From positions 124,001-188,000 of the forward strand of contig NZ_DAMBYD010000001.1 of assembly GCF_032051575.1 (NCBI RefSeq): a stretch of 64,000 bases of DNA, in the 5' to 3' direction. Positions within the stretch are counted from its first letter, which is position 1; every line of letters starts with the position of its first letter. A program made the translations under genes and the position numbers. Below are positions 1-7,182 of the stretch, one piece after another. The notes beneath the pieces were generated by a model. The model did no database searches and was not told the origin of the DNA. It worked only from the letters and a program-made list of their open reading frames with translations. This stretch comes from Aminipila sp032051575 (GTDB lineage: Bacteria; Bacillota; Clostridia; Peptostreptococcales; Anaerovoracaceae).

Positions 1-268
1 GAAGATACTTTTTAAATATCGTGATTAATGAAATTTCTCTGTCAGGGCGTAATAAAAATGCACCACTGAGCATGACAAAGATTGGGACACCAACTCGCGA
101 TACTGTTGCAAGTTTTACAGCCTGCTGCCATTGAAGATATTCATCTACGGAAACCGGAGCTTTATTGATGTATTGTACAGAAAGGTGCAGCATAACTATA
201 AGATATGCCGCTAATATACGTAAAATGTCGTAATTTACCAGTCTTCCTGATAAATGCTTCGTCTCCAT
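1..268 (-). CDS. Acyltransferase 3 family membrane protein, N-terminal part (cut by window edge)
   Basis: Reading the minus strand from an ATG at 268 gives 89 uninterrupted codons to the window edge. The N-terminus (METKHLSGRLVNYDILRILA...) has the pattern of the acyltransferase 3 (OafA/WecH/YiaH) family: a short cytoplasmic start with N-Y/D-x-L-R-I, a first membrane helix ending in V-M-L-H carrying the family's conserved histidine, then a polar loop and a second helix around V-P-I-F-V-M-L-S-G. These integral membrane proteins O-acetylate or succinylate surface glycans. A ribosome site AGGGGAG lies just upstream of the ATG. The rest of the protein lies outside the window, so substrate and completeness are unknown. 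Confidence 0.8.
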   Translation of the reverse strand, partial: METKHLSGRLVNYDILRILAAYLIVMLHLSVQYINKAPVSVDEYLQWQQAVKLATVSRVGVPIFVMLSGAFLLRPDREISLITIFKKYL

Positions 269-323
269 GAAAGTCTCCCCTTTTATGCTATTCATAACCC
301 AATAAATGGTTATTATTTCTACC

Positions 324-352
324 ATTATAATATCAGATAAGATCTGTCGCAA
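324..352 (-). promoter_or_regulatory. Promoter of the acyltransferase gene, with palindromic spacer
   Basis: On the minus strand TTGCGA (352-347) and TATAAT (329-324) are separated by exactly 17 bases. The spacer contains the inverted repeat CAGAT-AAG-ATCTG (334-346 as read on plus), a plausible operator between the -35 and -10 elements. The start codon is 56 bases downstream of the -10. Confidence 0.6.
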
Positions 353-394
353 TATATATCGGTAAGATGAAATAAAACTTTAATGTTGCGAAAT

Positions 395-423
395 TTGTCA
401 AAATATCATAACATGTTTATTGT
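395..423 (+). promoter_or_regulatory. Possible promoter for the symporter gene
   Basis: TTGTCA (395-400) and TATTGT (418-423) are 17 bases apart, leaving a leader of about 130 bases before the symporter ATG. The leader holds a small hairpin TCCGG-AAGA-CCGGA (515-528) and a GCGCAATTAGCGC near-palindrome. The -10 is a poor match, so this is tentative. Nothing else is visible between 269 and 561. Confidence 0.35.
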
Positions 424-561
424 ATCCCTAAACTTATGGCAGATAAGGACTGGTAAGTTTAATAAGGGCAGTAGTGCGCAATTAGCGCAAAGTAGTAGTT
501 ATAAGTTATTTTAATCCGGAAGACCGGAACGTAGGGTAGTAGTTTAGGAGGAAAACTTAAT

Positions 562-2034
562 ATGACACAATTCATTACAACGATTTCATTGGTAGTGTTT
601 ATTTTTATTATGCTAGGCATTGGAATCATAAGCACTAAAAAAGCAAGCAGTGTAGAGGGATTTCTGCTGGGAGGCAGGAGCATGGGACCCTGGTTATCAG
701 CTTTTTCTTATGGGACTTCTTATTTTTCAGCAGTTATCTTTATTGGATATGCTGGCATGCATGGATGGAATATTGGTCTAGGCAGTATGTGGATAGGCAT
801 CGGAAATTCTGTTTTAGGCTGTTGGCTGGCATGGAAAGTATTGGCGAAGAGAACCAGAAATATGACAAGAAAATTAAAAGCAAGGACCATGCCAGAATTT
901 TTTGCTGCTCGATATGATTCCAAAGGAATGAAGTTGTTTTCAGCTGTTATAATCTTTATATTTTTGATTCCGTATTCAGCTTCTGTTTATAAAGGACTTG
1001 GTACCATGTTCAGTGCCATTTATGTGGGGGCAGATCCTGCAATCTGCATGCTTCTAGTAGCAGTCTTAACAGGGATTTATCTGGTTTTAGGAGGCTATGT
1101 TGCTACCGCACTTAATGATTTGGTCCAAGGAATCATTATGATTGTAGGACTTGTGGCTATGATCGCAATACTGGTTAACCGTCCTGAGGTAGGTGGAATT
1201 GCACAGATCGTTCCCAGATTATCAGCAATAGACTTGCAGCTTACAGATATAACCGGCGGGGACAGCGCTTCTTTTTTAATTACCAACATTATGTTAACAA
1301 GTTTTGGGGTATGGGGATTACCTCAGATGATAAATAAATATTACGCTATAAAAGATGACAAGAGTATAAAGATTGCAACTGTGGTTTCAACATTGTTTGC
1401 CCTTTTTATCGGTGCTGGAGCCTATTTTACAGGCTCGCTATCAAGGCTGTTTTTACCAGCTACTGAAGGGGGAATGCCAGATGTGGCAGGTGGTTTTGAC
1501 GGTGTTATGCCAACCCTTTTAATGGAGGCACTTACGTCCAATGTGTTTTCCATGGTTGTATTAAGCATCATCATGCTGCTTCTTTTATCCGCTTCTATGT
1601 CAACCCTTTCAGCCGTAGTGTTATCATCCAGCTCAGCAGTATCGGTGGATTTAATCGGAGAAATAAAGCCAGAAATAAAGGACAAGCACCAAATGATTGT
1701 TATGAGACTCTTATGTGTTCTCTTCATAGGCTTGTCTTTTATTTTTGCAACCATGAATATTTCTTTTATTGTAAATCTGATGTCCTTTTCCTGGGGAGTG
1801 GTGGCAGGATCCTTTATAGGACCATTCATTTGGGGCATATATTCAACGAAGGTTACAAAAGCCGGAGCTTGGGCAGGGCTGCTGAGCGGCCTTATAGTAG
1901 TAGGTGGAGCTATGATGTACTATTGTAGTATAATAGGATTTGCAGATGCAAAGACGCTTGCACCCCAGATGGGAGTTGTAGCGATGATAGTTTCTGTTAT
2001 AAGTGTGCCTGTAGTAAGCAAGTTTACAAAATAA
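562..2034 (+). CDS. Sodium:solute symporter (SSS family)
   Basis: A 490-residue protein made almost entirely of hydrophobic helices, about 13 by eye, the usual size and layout of the SSS family (PutP/PanF/SGLT type) of sodium-driven uptake carriers in the plasma membrane. Family features include the N-terminal F-L-L-G-G-R-S-M-G segment after helix 1 (residues ~35-43), the following S-A-F-S-Y-G-T-S-Y helix, and G-G-Y-V-A-T-A-L-N-D-x-x-Q-G near residue 175-190. The start has an AGGAGG site at 546-551. The substrate cannot be read from sequence; proline or another small organic solute is possible. It is monocistronic: a clear terminator follows. Confidence 0.88.
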   Translation: MTQFITTISLVVFIFIMLGIGIISTKKASSVEGFLLGGRSMGPWLSAFSYGTSYFSAVIFIGYAGMHGWNIGLGSMWIGIGNSVLGCWLAWKVLAKRTRNMTRKLKARTMPEFFAARYDSKGMKLFSAVIIFIFLIPYSASVYKGLGTMFSAIYVGADPAICMLLVAVLTGIYLVLGGYVATALNDLVQGIIMIVGLVAMIAILVNRPEVGGIAQIVPRLSAIDLQLTDITGGDSASFLITNIMLTSFGVWGLPQMINKYYAIKDDKSIKIATVVSTLFALFIGAGAYFTGSLSRLFLPATEGGMPDVAGGFDGVMPTLLMEALTSNVFSMVVLSIIMLLLLSASMSTLSAVVLSSSSAVSVDLIGEIKPEIKDKHQMIVMRLLCVLFIGLSFIFATMNISFIVNLMSFSWGVVAGSFIGPFIWGIYSTKVTKAGAWAGLLSGLIVVGGAMMYYCSIIGFADAKTLAPQMGVVAMIVSVISVPVVSKFTK

Positions 2035-2041
2035 TTAAGTT

Positions 2042-2081
2042 GGGGCTATTGCACTTTAAATTAGTGAGTAGCCCCTTTTTT
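2042..2081 (+). terminator. Rho-independent terminator after the symporter gene
   Basis: GGGGCTA (2042-2048) pairs with TAGCCCC (2069-2075) and is followed directly by six T residues. Confidence 0.85.
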
Positions 2082-2086
2082 AATGG

Positions 2087-2115
2087 TGGACAGTACTTAA
2101 AGCAGGATATATAAT
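2087..2115 (+). promoter_or_regulatory. Promoter of the first SLH/GLUG gene
   Basis: TGGACA (2087-2092), a 17-base spacer and TATAAT (2110-2115) lie immediately after the terminator of the previous gene and about 105 bases before the ATG at 2221. Confidence 0.6.
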
Positions 2116-2220
2116 TAAATTATGGATATTTTTATCAGTGTACATAATTGTTAATTGAGAACAAAAACAATAACTTTAACGTCACATAGAATAGAGATGA
2201 GAAGGGGAGGTTTAATAGTC

Positions 2221-4596
2221 ATGAAAAAAAAGATGCTTGCGGTAATGCTTTCAGCAGCCATGGTGCTGACAACGAATGTTAGCTTTGCGGCAGCCAATAC
2301 AGATAAATTTACAGATCTTAATGGACACTGGGGACAGGCCATTATAAATGAAGCCGCAACTTTAGGTATTGTTGGAGGATATCCAGAAGGTTATTTTTTA
2401 CCAGATAACCTTATGAAGAGGGAAGAGTTTTACAAATTGATTACGAATGTACTTACTGCAGTTCCGGATACTTCCAAAACTACACTTGCATTTAAGGATG
2501 TGGACCCAATAGAATGGTATATTCCTACTATAAAAACTGCTGTTGCAGCAGGTATTACAAAGGGATATGAGGATGGTACTTTTGGGGTTGGTCAGATGAT
2601 TTCTAGACAGGAAGCAGCAAAGGTCGTGGCTTCAGTTATATCAACAGGTAATCTGGATATTTCTAAGAATGCCTCTACGGCAAAGGATGCGACACTAATT
2701 GGGGACTGGGCATTGCCTTATGTAAATATCATGTTCCAGAAAGGATATATGAAGGGTGACGATCAAGGTAACTTCAGGCCTACAATGGCACTAACAAGAG
2801 CAGAAGCGGCAACCTTGCTTTTAAATGTTAAAAAGAAAGAAACGGTTATAAAAGGGCCAGGAACTACAGCGGTTGCTCCGACAACAGAGGTGGCCCCAAC
2901 AGGAAATGCAGGCTGCCAAAGAGTTCATTTGATTACTGCGGGAGCTTTCACAGTAGGGACAGGTACAGCAAAGGATCCTTACGAAGTCTCCACAGAGGCC
3001 CAGCTTAACCATATAAGAGCGCATTTAAGTGAGGGTGGATATTACAAATTGACGAAGGATATAAAAGTAAGTTCTGATTTTGCCACTACGATACCAAATG
3101 TATCCACAAGCACATCAAACTGGAATGAAGGAAACTTTGAACCGATTGGGACAGAAGACAAGCCTTTTGTAGGTAATTTTGACGGAAATGGTCACAATAT
3201 AAGTGGTCTAAATATAACAGGAACGGCTAAAAGCAAAGATACTGGAAATGTGGCTGGATATGCAGGACTTTTTGGATATGTGGATTCTAAGAGTACTATT
3301 GAAGGTTTAACGATAGATAAGTCAACTATAAAGGGTTCGGTTAATGTGGGAGGTATTGCTGGATATAACAAAGGCAGCATTACAAATTGTGTACTTGGAG
3401 AGGGGAGTATTGTGGCTGGTCAGGTAAATACTGGCGGTATCGCAGGCTATTCCAAGCAGAAATTAAAAAGTAATGTTAATAAAGGAACTGTTGAAGGGTC
3501 AGAATCTAATACAGGAGGAATAGTTGGCAGCATAGACTTGGAAGGGGAGGCATTATCTGGATGCGTAAATAAGGGAGTAGTAAAAGGACGATCAAGAACA
3601 GGCGGAGTGGTTGGTTATATAATGGCTTCTTCTGCTACCGTTAATATTGAAAAATGTAGTAATTCGGGAAAGGTGAGCGGCACAGCTGATTATGCGGGCG
3701 GTATTGCAGGTCAGGGGGATGGTTCTTCCTACGGAGTATATATAACAGAATGTTATAACACTGGAGATCTTTCAGGGGATAGCGCTAATGGAGGTGTTGT
3801 AGGATATGCAAAGGGAGAGAGAATTAAAATAAATGATTGTTACAATACAGGTGAAATAAATGGAAAAAATTCTGGAGGAATAGTTGGCAATAATGAAGGC
3901 CAGATAGAAACGTGCTATAACAAAGGAAAGATTGTAGCAAACTCTGAGGCAGGTGGAATAGTGGCTTATCAGACCACCGGAGACGGGCGTATTCAAAAAT
4001 GTTATAATGACGGAAAAGTTACGGCTAATTCAAATGCTGGCGGCATAGCAGGACTAAGTAAAGATAAGATTTTTAATGTATACAATACAGGAAGCGTTAA
4101 GGCAACCGATACAGCAGGGGGACTGGTAGGCTGGAATTATGCTATTATTCAACGCTCCTATAATGCTGGTACAGTAGAAGGAAATAATGCTATAGGCGCT
4201 TTAATAGGTAGAAACAGAGCCAAACTTATAGATTGTTTCTGGCTTGCAGGCACTTACAATTCAGACATTGGGATAGAAGATGCCGGCTCAGCAAAAAGCA
4301 TTGTTATGATACTTTCGAAGGAACAACTTTCAGGTCAGTTAAAGGTGAAACTTGGTAATGGATTCCAGCTATTAACCGCTTATCTAAATAGTAAAGATGG
4401 TTCGAAGGTATGGGAGTATACTTATAAAGTTAATCAGTCAGCTACCAGTGAAAGTTCATCGATTATTTCGGATGGTGGAGGCATTGTCCCTCCTATTACC
4501 GTTTCGACTACAGATGAAAAGGGAAATGTCATAAGTTCGTCAGATTTGAATTCTGGATATATCTATCCGGGCTTAATTGGTTTAGAAAGAAAATAG
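2221..4596 (+). CDS. Exported SLH-domain protein with GLUG-type repeats
   Basis: A 791-residue exported protein. I start it at the ATG at 2221, not the upstream in-frame codons, because GGGGAGG lies 11 bases before it and the N-terminus is then a textbook signal peptide (MKKKMLAVMLSAAMVL...A-A-A). Three S-layer homology repeats follow (residues ~29-78, 88-140, 155-205), marked by G-G-Y-P-E-G-Y-F, K-G-Y-E-D-G-T-F and K-G-D-D-Q-G-N-F with T-R-A-E-A. From about residue 330 to 690 there are roughly ten repeats built on G-G-I-A/V-G-Y...C-Y-N-x-G-x-V, the GLUG motif, which forms elongated beta-rich surface stalks. SLH domains bind the secondary wall polymer, so this is probably a non-covalently anchored surface fibre or adhesin. 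It is first of four tandem SLH genes. Confidence 0.88.
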   Translation: MKKKMLAVMLSAAMVLTTNVSFAAANTDKFTDLNGHWGQAIINEAATLGIVGGYPEGYFLPDNLMKREEFYKLITNVLTAVPDTSKTTLAFKDVDPIEWYIPTIKTAVAAGITKGYEDGTFGVGQMISRQEAAKVVASVISTGNLDISKNASTAKDATLIGDWALPYVNIMFQKGYMKGDDQGNFRPTMALTRAEAATLLLNVKKKETVIKGPGTTAVAPTTEVAPTGNAGCQRVHLITAGAFTVGTGTAKDPYEVSTEAQLNHIRAHLSEGGYYKLTKDIKVSSDFATTIPNVSTSTSNWNEGNFEPIGTEDKPFVGNFDGNGHNISGLNITGTAKSKDTGNVAGYAGLFGYVDSKSTIEGLTIDKSTIKGSVNVGGIAGYNKGSITNCVLGEGSIVAGQVNTGGIAGYSKQKLKSNVNKGTVEGSESNTGGIVGSIDLEGEALSGCVNKGVVKGRSRTGGVVGYIMASSATVNIEKCSNSGKVSGTADYAGGIAGQGDGSSYGVYITECYNTGDLSGDSANGGVVGYAKGERIKINDCYNTGEINGKNSGGIVGNNEGQIETCYNKGKIVANSEAGGIVAYQTTGDGRIQKCYNDGKVTANSNAGGIAGLSKDKIFNVYNTGSVKATDTAGGLVGWNYAIIQRSYNAGTVEGNNAIGALIGRNRAKLIDCFWLAGTYNSDIGIEDAGSAKSIVMILSKEQLSGQLKVKLGNGFQLLTAYLNSKDGSKVWEYTYKVNQSATSESSSIISDGGGIVPPITVSTTDEKGNVISSSDLNSGYIYPGLIGLERK

Positions 4597-4598
4597 TT

Positions 4599-4643
4599 TT
4601 GTAACACCTATGTAATGGACTTCACTCCATTCTTTGGTATAAT
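4599..4643 (+). promoter_or_regulatory. Promoter with paired TGTAA repeats upstream of the second SLH gene
   Basis: TTGTAAC (4599-4605) and ATGTAAT (4610-4616) are repeats 11 bases apart. They are followed by a -35-like TGGACT (4616-4621), 16 bases, and TATAAT (4638-4643). The same geometry occurs at 6876-6920. Repeats one helical turn apart next to the -35 resemble an activator site. Confidence 0.65.
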
Positions 4644-4679
4644 GTACAAATAGAGTTAAGAATTTAGGAGGAGATTAAG

Positions 4680-5291
4680 ATGATTGGAAAGAAAATAGCG
4701 GCATTAGCCATATCGGCGGTTTTGGTGTTGAGTAGTGGTAGCATCGCATTTGCGGATACTACCAGCTCCAGTTCTGGGAAGATATATCCACAGGATGTAA
4801 TGAATACACAACTACTTACGCCAGTGAAATTTTTAATGGATAAAAAAGTTATTACGGGAGATCAGGATGGATTATTTCACCCAGAAAAAAATATTACAAG
4901 AGCAGAATTTGCTACTATGATGGCAAAGGCTACAAATAATATTAATGAACTTGATACAGTTGCAAAGAAAGTTTATTATAGCGACTTGAGCGGATATGAC
5001 TGGGCAAAAGGGTATATAAACGCATGTGCAAAGGCAAATCTAATACAAGGTGTGGGCGAACAGAAATTTGCTCCAGGCAAAAATGTATCTTATGCAGAAG
5101 TGATTACTATTATAATAAGAAGTAAGAATCCATCGGCTGTTACTGCGGGTACATGGCCGGATAACTATATTCAATATGCCCAAATGAATATGAATAGTAT
5201 GATTGGAGATCGTAATATATCTGACTGGTCTGCTCCGGCAACAAAAGGTGATGTGGCAACGATGCTTTATAGGAGCATGCCAAAGAATTAG
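4680..5291 (+). CDS. Small exported protein consisting of SLH repeats
   Basis: 203 residues: a signal peptide (MIGKKIAALAISAVLVL...FA) and then SLH repeats to the end, with the motifs G-D-Q-D-G-L-F-H-P...I-T-R-A-E-F (repeat 1), Y-S-D-L-x-x-Y-D-W-A...G-V-G-E-Q-K-F-A-P (repeat 2) and a weaker third. There is no additional effector domain, so it may coat the wall or act as a spacer or assembly partner rather than carry an enzyme. AGGAGG precedes the ATG. The next SLH gene begins 64 bases after the stop with no obvious terminator between, so the two are probably co-transcribed. Confidence 0.85.
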   Translation: MIGKKIAALAISAVLVLSSGSIAFADTTSSSSGKIYPQDVMNTQLLTPVKFLMDKKVITGDQDGLFHPEKNITRAEFATMMAKATNNINELDTVAKKVYYSDLSGYDWAKGYINACAKANLIQGVGEQKFAPGKNVSYAEVITIIIRSKNPSAVTAGTWPDNYIQYAQMNMNSMIGDRNISDWSAPATKGDVATMLYRSMPKN

Positions 5292-5355
5292 CTGAAATGC
5301 AAAAACTTGGACAAAAATGAGGCAGATCAATGAAAAAGGGAGGCAAGATTAGGAA

Positions 5356-6747
5356 ATGAAGAAGATATTAAACATTGTTTCATTCATGCTGGTTGCAATG
5401 ATGTTTGCCAGCACGGCAGCATTTGCAGCTACTGTTCCCACGGATATAGCAGGAACAAGTTGTGAAGAGGCGGTTAAAACTTTAACGGAAGCGGGAGCTA
5501 TTACTGGGGATACGGATGGTAAATTTCATCCAGAAGATAAATTAACAAGGGCACAGGCGTGTATTATCATAGTTAAGACGATTGATCCAGTTGCATCACT
5601 TGTAAATGGTACAGCTACTCAGTCGTCAGGCAAAACTGGATTTACAGACCTTAAAGGATACAGCTGGGCATCTGGTTATATTGCCTATGCAGTAGAACAT
5701 GGCATTGTTAAGGGCTATCCTGACGGGACTTTTAAGCCAGGTGTAAATGTAAGTACAAATGAAATGCTTACTATGGTTCTTAGAGCTGCGGGATATACAG
5801 AAGATAAAATAGGTACCGTCTGGCCCAATGATTATATTACAAAGGCTAAGGAGGTAGGCATTCTTAAAGGCATTGATGAGTCTTATCCGGAAAATGCTAC
5901 CAAAGGCATGGCTTCTCAAATGACTTTTAACCAGATGAAAGAACTAAGAGCTATGGCTCCAACTATAACTCCAGACCCACAAGGTACAGAGAAAGACAAG
6001 CCAAGCAGCATTCCGTCAACTAGTGGAATGAAATTTGTGACAGGAAGTTTTGATGACAATTTGAATACTTTTGGAGGCAAAACAATTTCTGGGAATATAG
6101 AAATTTATACTTATGGGGCTAAGAAAGATTATAGTAAGGACATGAAACTTTCGGATAAGGAAGATGCATATAGAAAAGATACGGTATATAAGTTTAAGGA
6201 TGTTAAAACTCCTGCATGGTATCTTGTAGAAAATGATAAAATAACTAAAATGATTTTACCCGTAGACACAGGGTTTAGCGGTAACGTATATGGAGTCGTT
6301 AATGGAACAATTAAGGTGTCAAGCCAGGATAAAGAGGCCATAACGGGATTTGAGACATTAACTGCCACAAAAGCCATCACATGGTTTGGGAAAAAAGGAC
6401 TTGCAGTACCAACATTTACGCCTGGTGACGGACAGCTTTATGAATTATATACATCAAACGGTGAGGTAAGGAACGTGGCAACAACTGACGGAGCTAATGG
6501 GAAGATGTTTAAAGAGCTCACAACAGGTAGGTCATGGACTGCTGTTACTGAATATGGTGATAGTGTTATTACCATTTCAAGTGGATTTATTCCAGTAAAA
6601 CGAAATGCTTCCATATATATTTGGGATGACAGCAACAAGGAATACAGAGCAGGAAGCCTTTCAAGCATTAGAGCTGGTAAGGAAGTAAGAGCTTATGATG
6701 TTAGTGATGATGACTCAAATGAAGCTGATGTTGTGATTGTCAAATAA
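5356..6747 (+). CDS. Exported SLH protein with a unique C-terminal domain
   Basis: 463 residues with a signal peptide (MKKILNIVSFMLVAMMFA...A-F-A-A). SLH repeats cover about residues 30-200 (G-D-T-D-G-K-F-H-P...L-T-R-A-Q-A; K-G-Y-P-D-G-T-F-K-P; K-G-I-D-E...). A proline/serine-rich linker follows at ~205-225, then a ~240-residue region I do not recognise. That region is rich in beta-prone segments and acidic residues (ends S-D-D-D-S-N-E-A-D-V-V-I-V-K). The ending resembles the C-terminus of the 903-aa SLH protein downstream (D-D-E-D-G-Y-D-I-V-V-F-V), suggesting related S-layer-forming regions. A GGGAGG site precedes the ATG and a strong terminator follows the stop. Confidence 0.83.
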   Translation: MKKILNIVSFMLVAMMFASTAAFAATVPTDIAGTSCEEAVKTLTEAGAITGDTDGKFHPEDKLTRAQACIIIVKTIDPVASLVNGTATQSSGKTGFTDLKGYSWASGYIAYAVEHGIVKGYPDGTFKPGVNVSTNEMLTMVLRAAGYTEDKIGTVWPNDYITKAKEVGILKGIDESYPENATKGMASQMTFNQMKELRAMAPTITPDPQGTEKDKPSSIPSTSGMKFVTGSFDDNLNTFGGKTISGNIEIYTYGAKKDYSKDMKLSDKEDAYRKDTVYKFKDVKTPAWYLVENDKITKMILPVDTGFSGNVYGVVNGTIKVSSQDKEAITGFETLTATKAITWFGKKGLAVPTFTPGDGQLYELYTSNGEVRNVATTDGANGKMFKELTTGRSWTAVTEYGDSVITISSGFIPVKRNASIYIWDDSNKEYRAGSLSSIRAGKEVRAYDVSDDDSNEADVVIVK

Positions 6748-6792
6748 GAAGTGTCGTAATTTGAGCATTGATGGAATGTGATTATTTAAGAG

Positions 6793-6835
6793 ACTGTATC
6801 AAAATGAGATTTTATTTTGATACAGTTATTTTTTT
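6793..6835 (+). terminator. Strong terminator after the third SLH gene
   Basis: A perfect 13-bp stem (6793-6805 with 6814-6826), an 8-base loop and then T-rich sequence to 6835. Confidence 0.9.
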
Positions 6836-6875
6836 AAACGAAAGTATGACTCTATTACTTTAAACGTTAACATTC

Positions 6876-6920
6876 TTGTAATACTACTGTAATAGACTTA
6901 TATAATTTTTTTGCTATAAT
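6876..6920 (+). promoter_or_regulatory. Promoter P1 of the main S-layer gene, paired TGTAAT repeats
   Basis: TTGTAAT (6876-6882) and CTGTAAT (6887-6893) are repeats 11 bases apart, then TAGACT (6893-6898), a 16-base spacer and TATAAT (6915-6920). Every distance equals that at 4599-4643. A 7-4-7 direct-repeat layout is also that of PhoB-type boxes, but the sequence alone does not identify the regulator. Confidence 0.68.
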
Positions 6921-7006
6921 ATAAAAGTACTAAGAAATACAAAATCAATATAGAGAAAAACTAATATAAATGTGTATTACAGTTATGTTACATTTCCCTC
7001 AATAGG

Positions 7007-7036
7007 TTGACTGATGTATTTCATAAAGGGTATAAT
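7007..7036 (+). promoter_or_regulatory. Possible second promoter P2 of the main S-layer gene
   Basis: TTGACT (7007-7012), an 18-base spacer and TATAAT (7031-7036) lie between P1 and the gene. Two promoters in tandem would suit a very highly expressed gene. Confidence 0.6.
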
Positions 7037-7106
7037 TCACTGTGATAGGATATGCATTAGGGACTCCTTAATACCATAACCTATTCATCATGTCAAATTA
7101 TCTTCA

Positions 7107-7151
7107 GAAGGGGAAGGTGATTTGCTCACAGTAAAACAACAGAACCCCTTC
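7107..7151 (+). promoter_or_regulatory. Leader stem-loop upstream of the main S-layer gene
   Basis: GAAGGGG (7107-7113) pairs with CCCCTTC (7145-7151). The loop contains a smaller GTGA/TCAC hairpin (7117-7129). The structure ends about 15 bases before the AAAGGAGG ribosome site. Leader stem-loops of this kind stabilise or tune abundant surface-protein mRNAs; that role is inferred. Confidence 0.5.
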
Positions 7152-7182
7152 GAGGAACAATTCTAAAGGAGGAATATTAGAA

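Noticed and set aside
7001..7085. Inverted repeat AATAGGTT/AACCTATT in the S-layer leader
   Set aside because: Eight AT-rich bases 69 apart are easily chance and would disrupt the P2 promoter reading.
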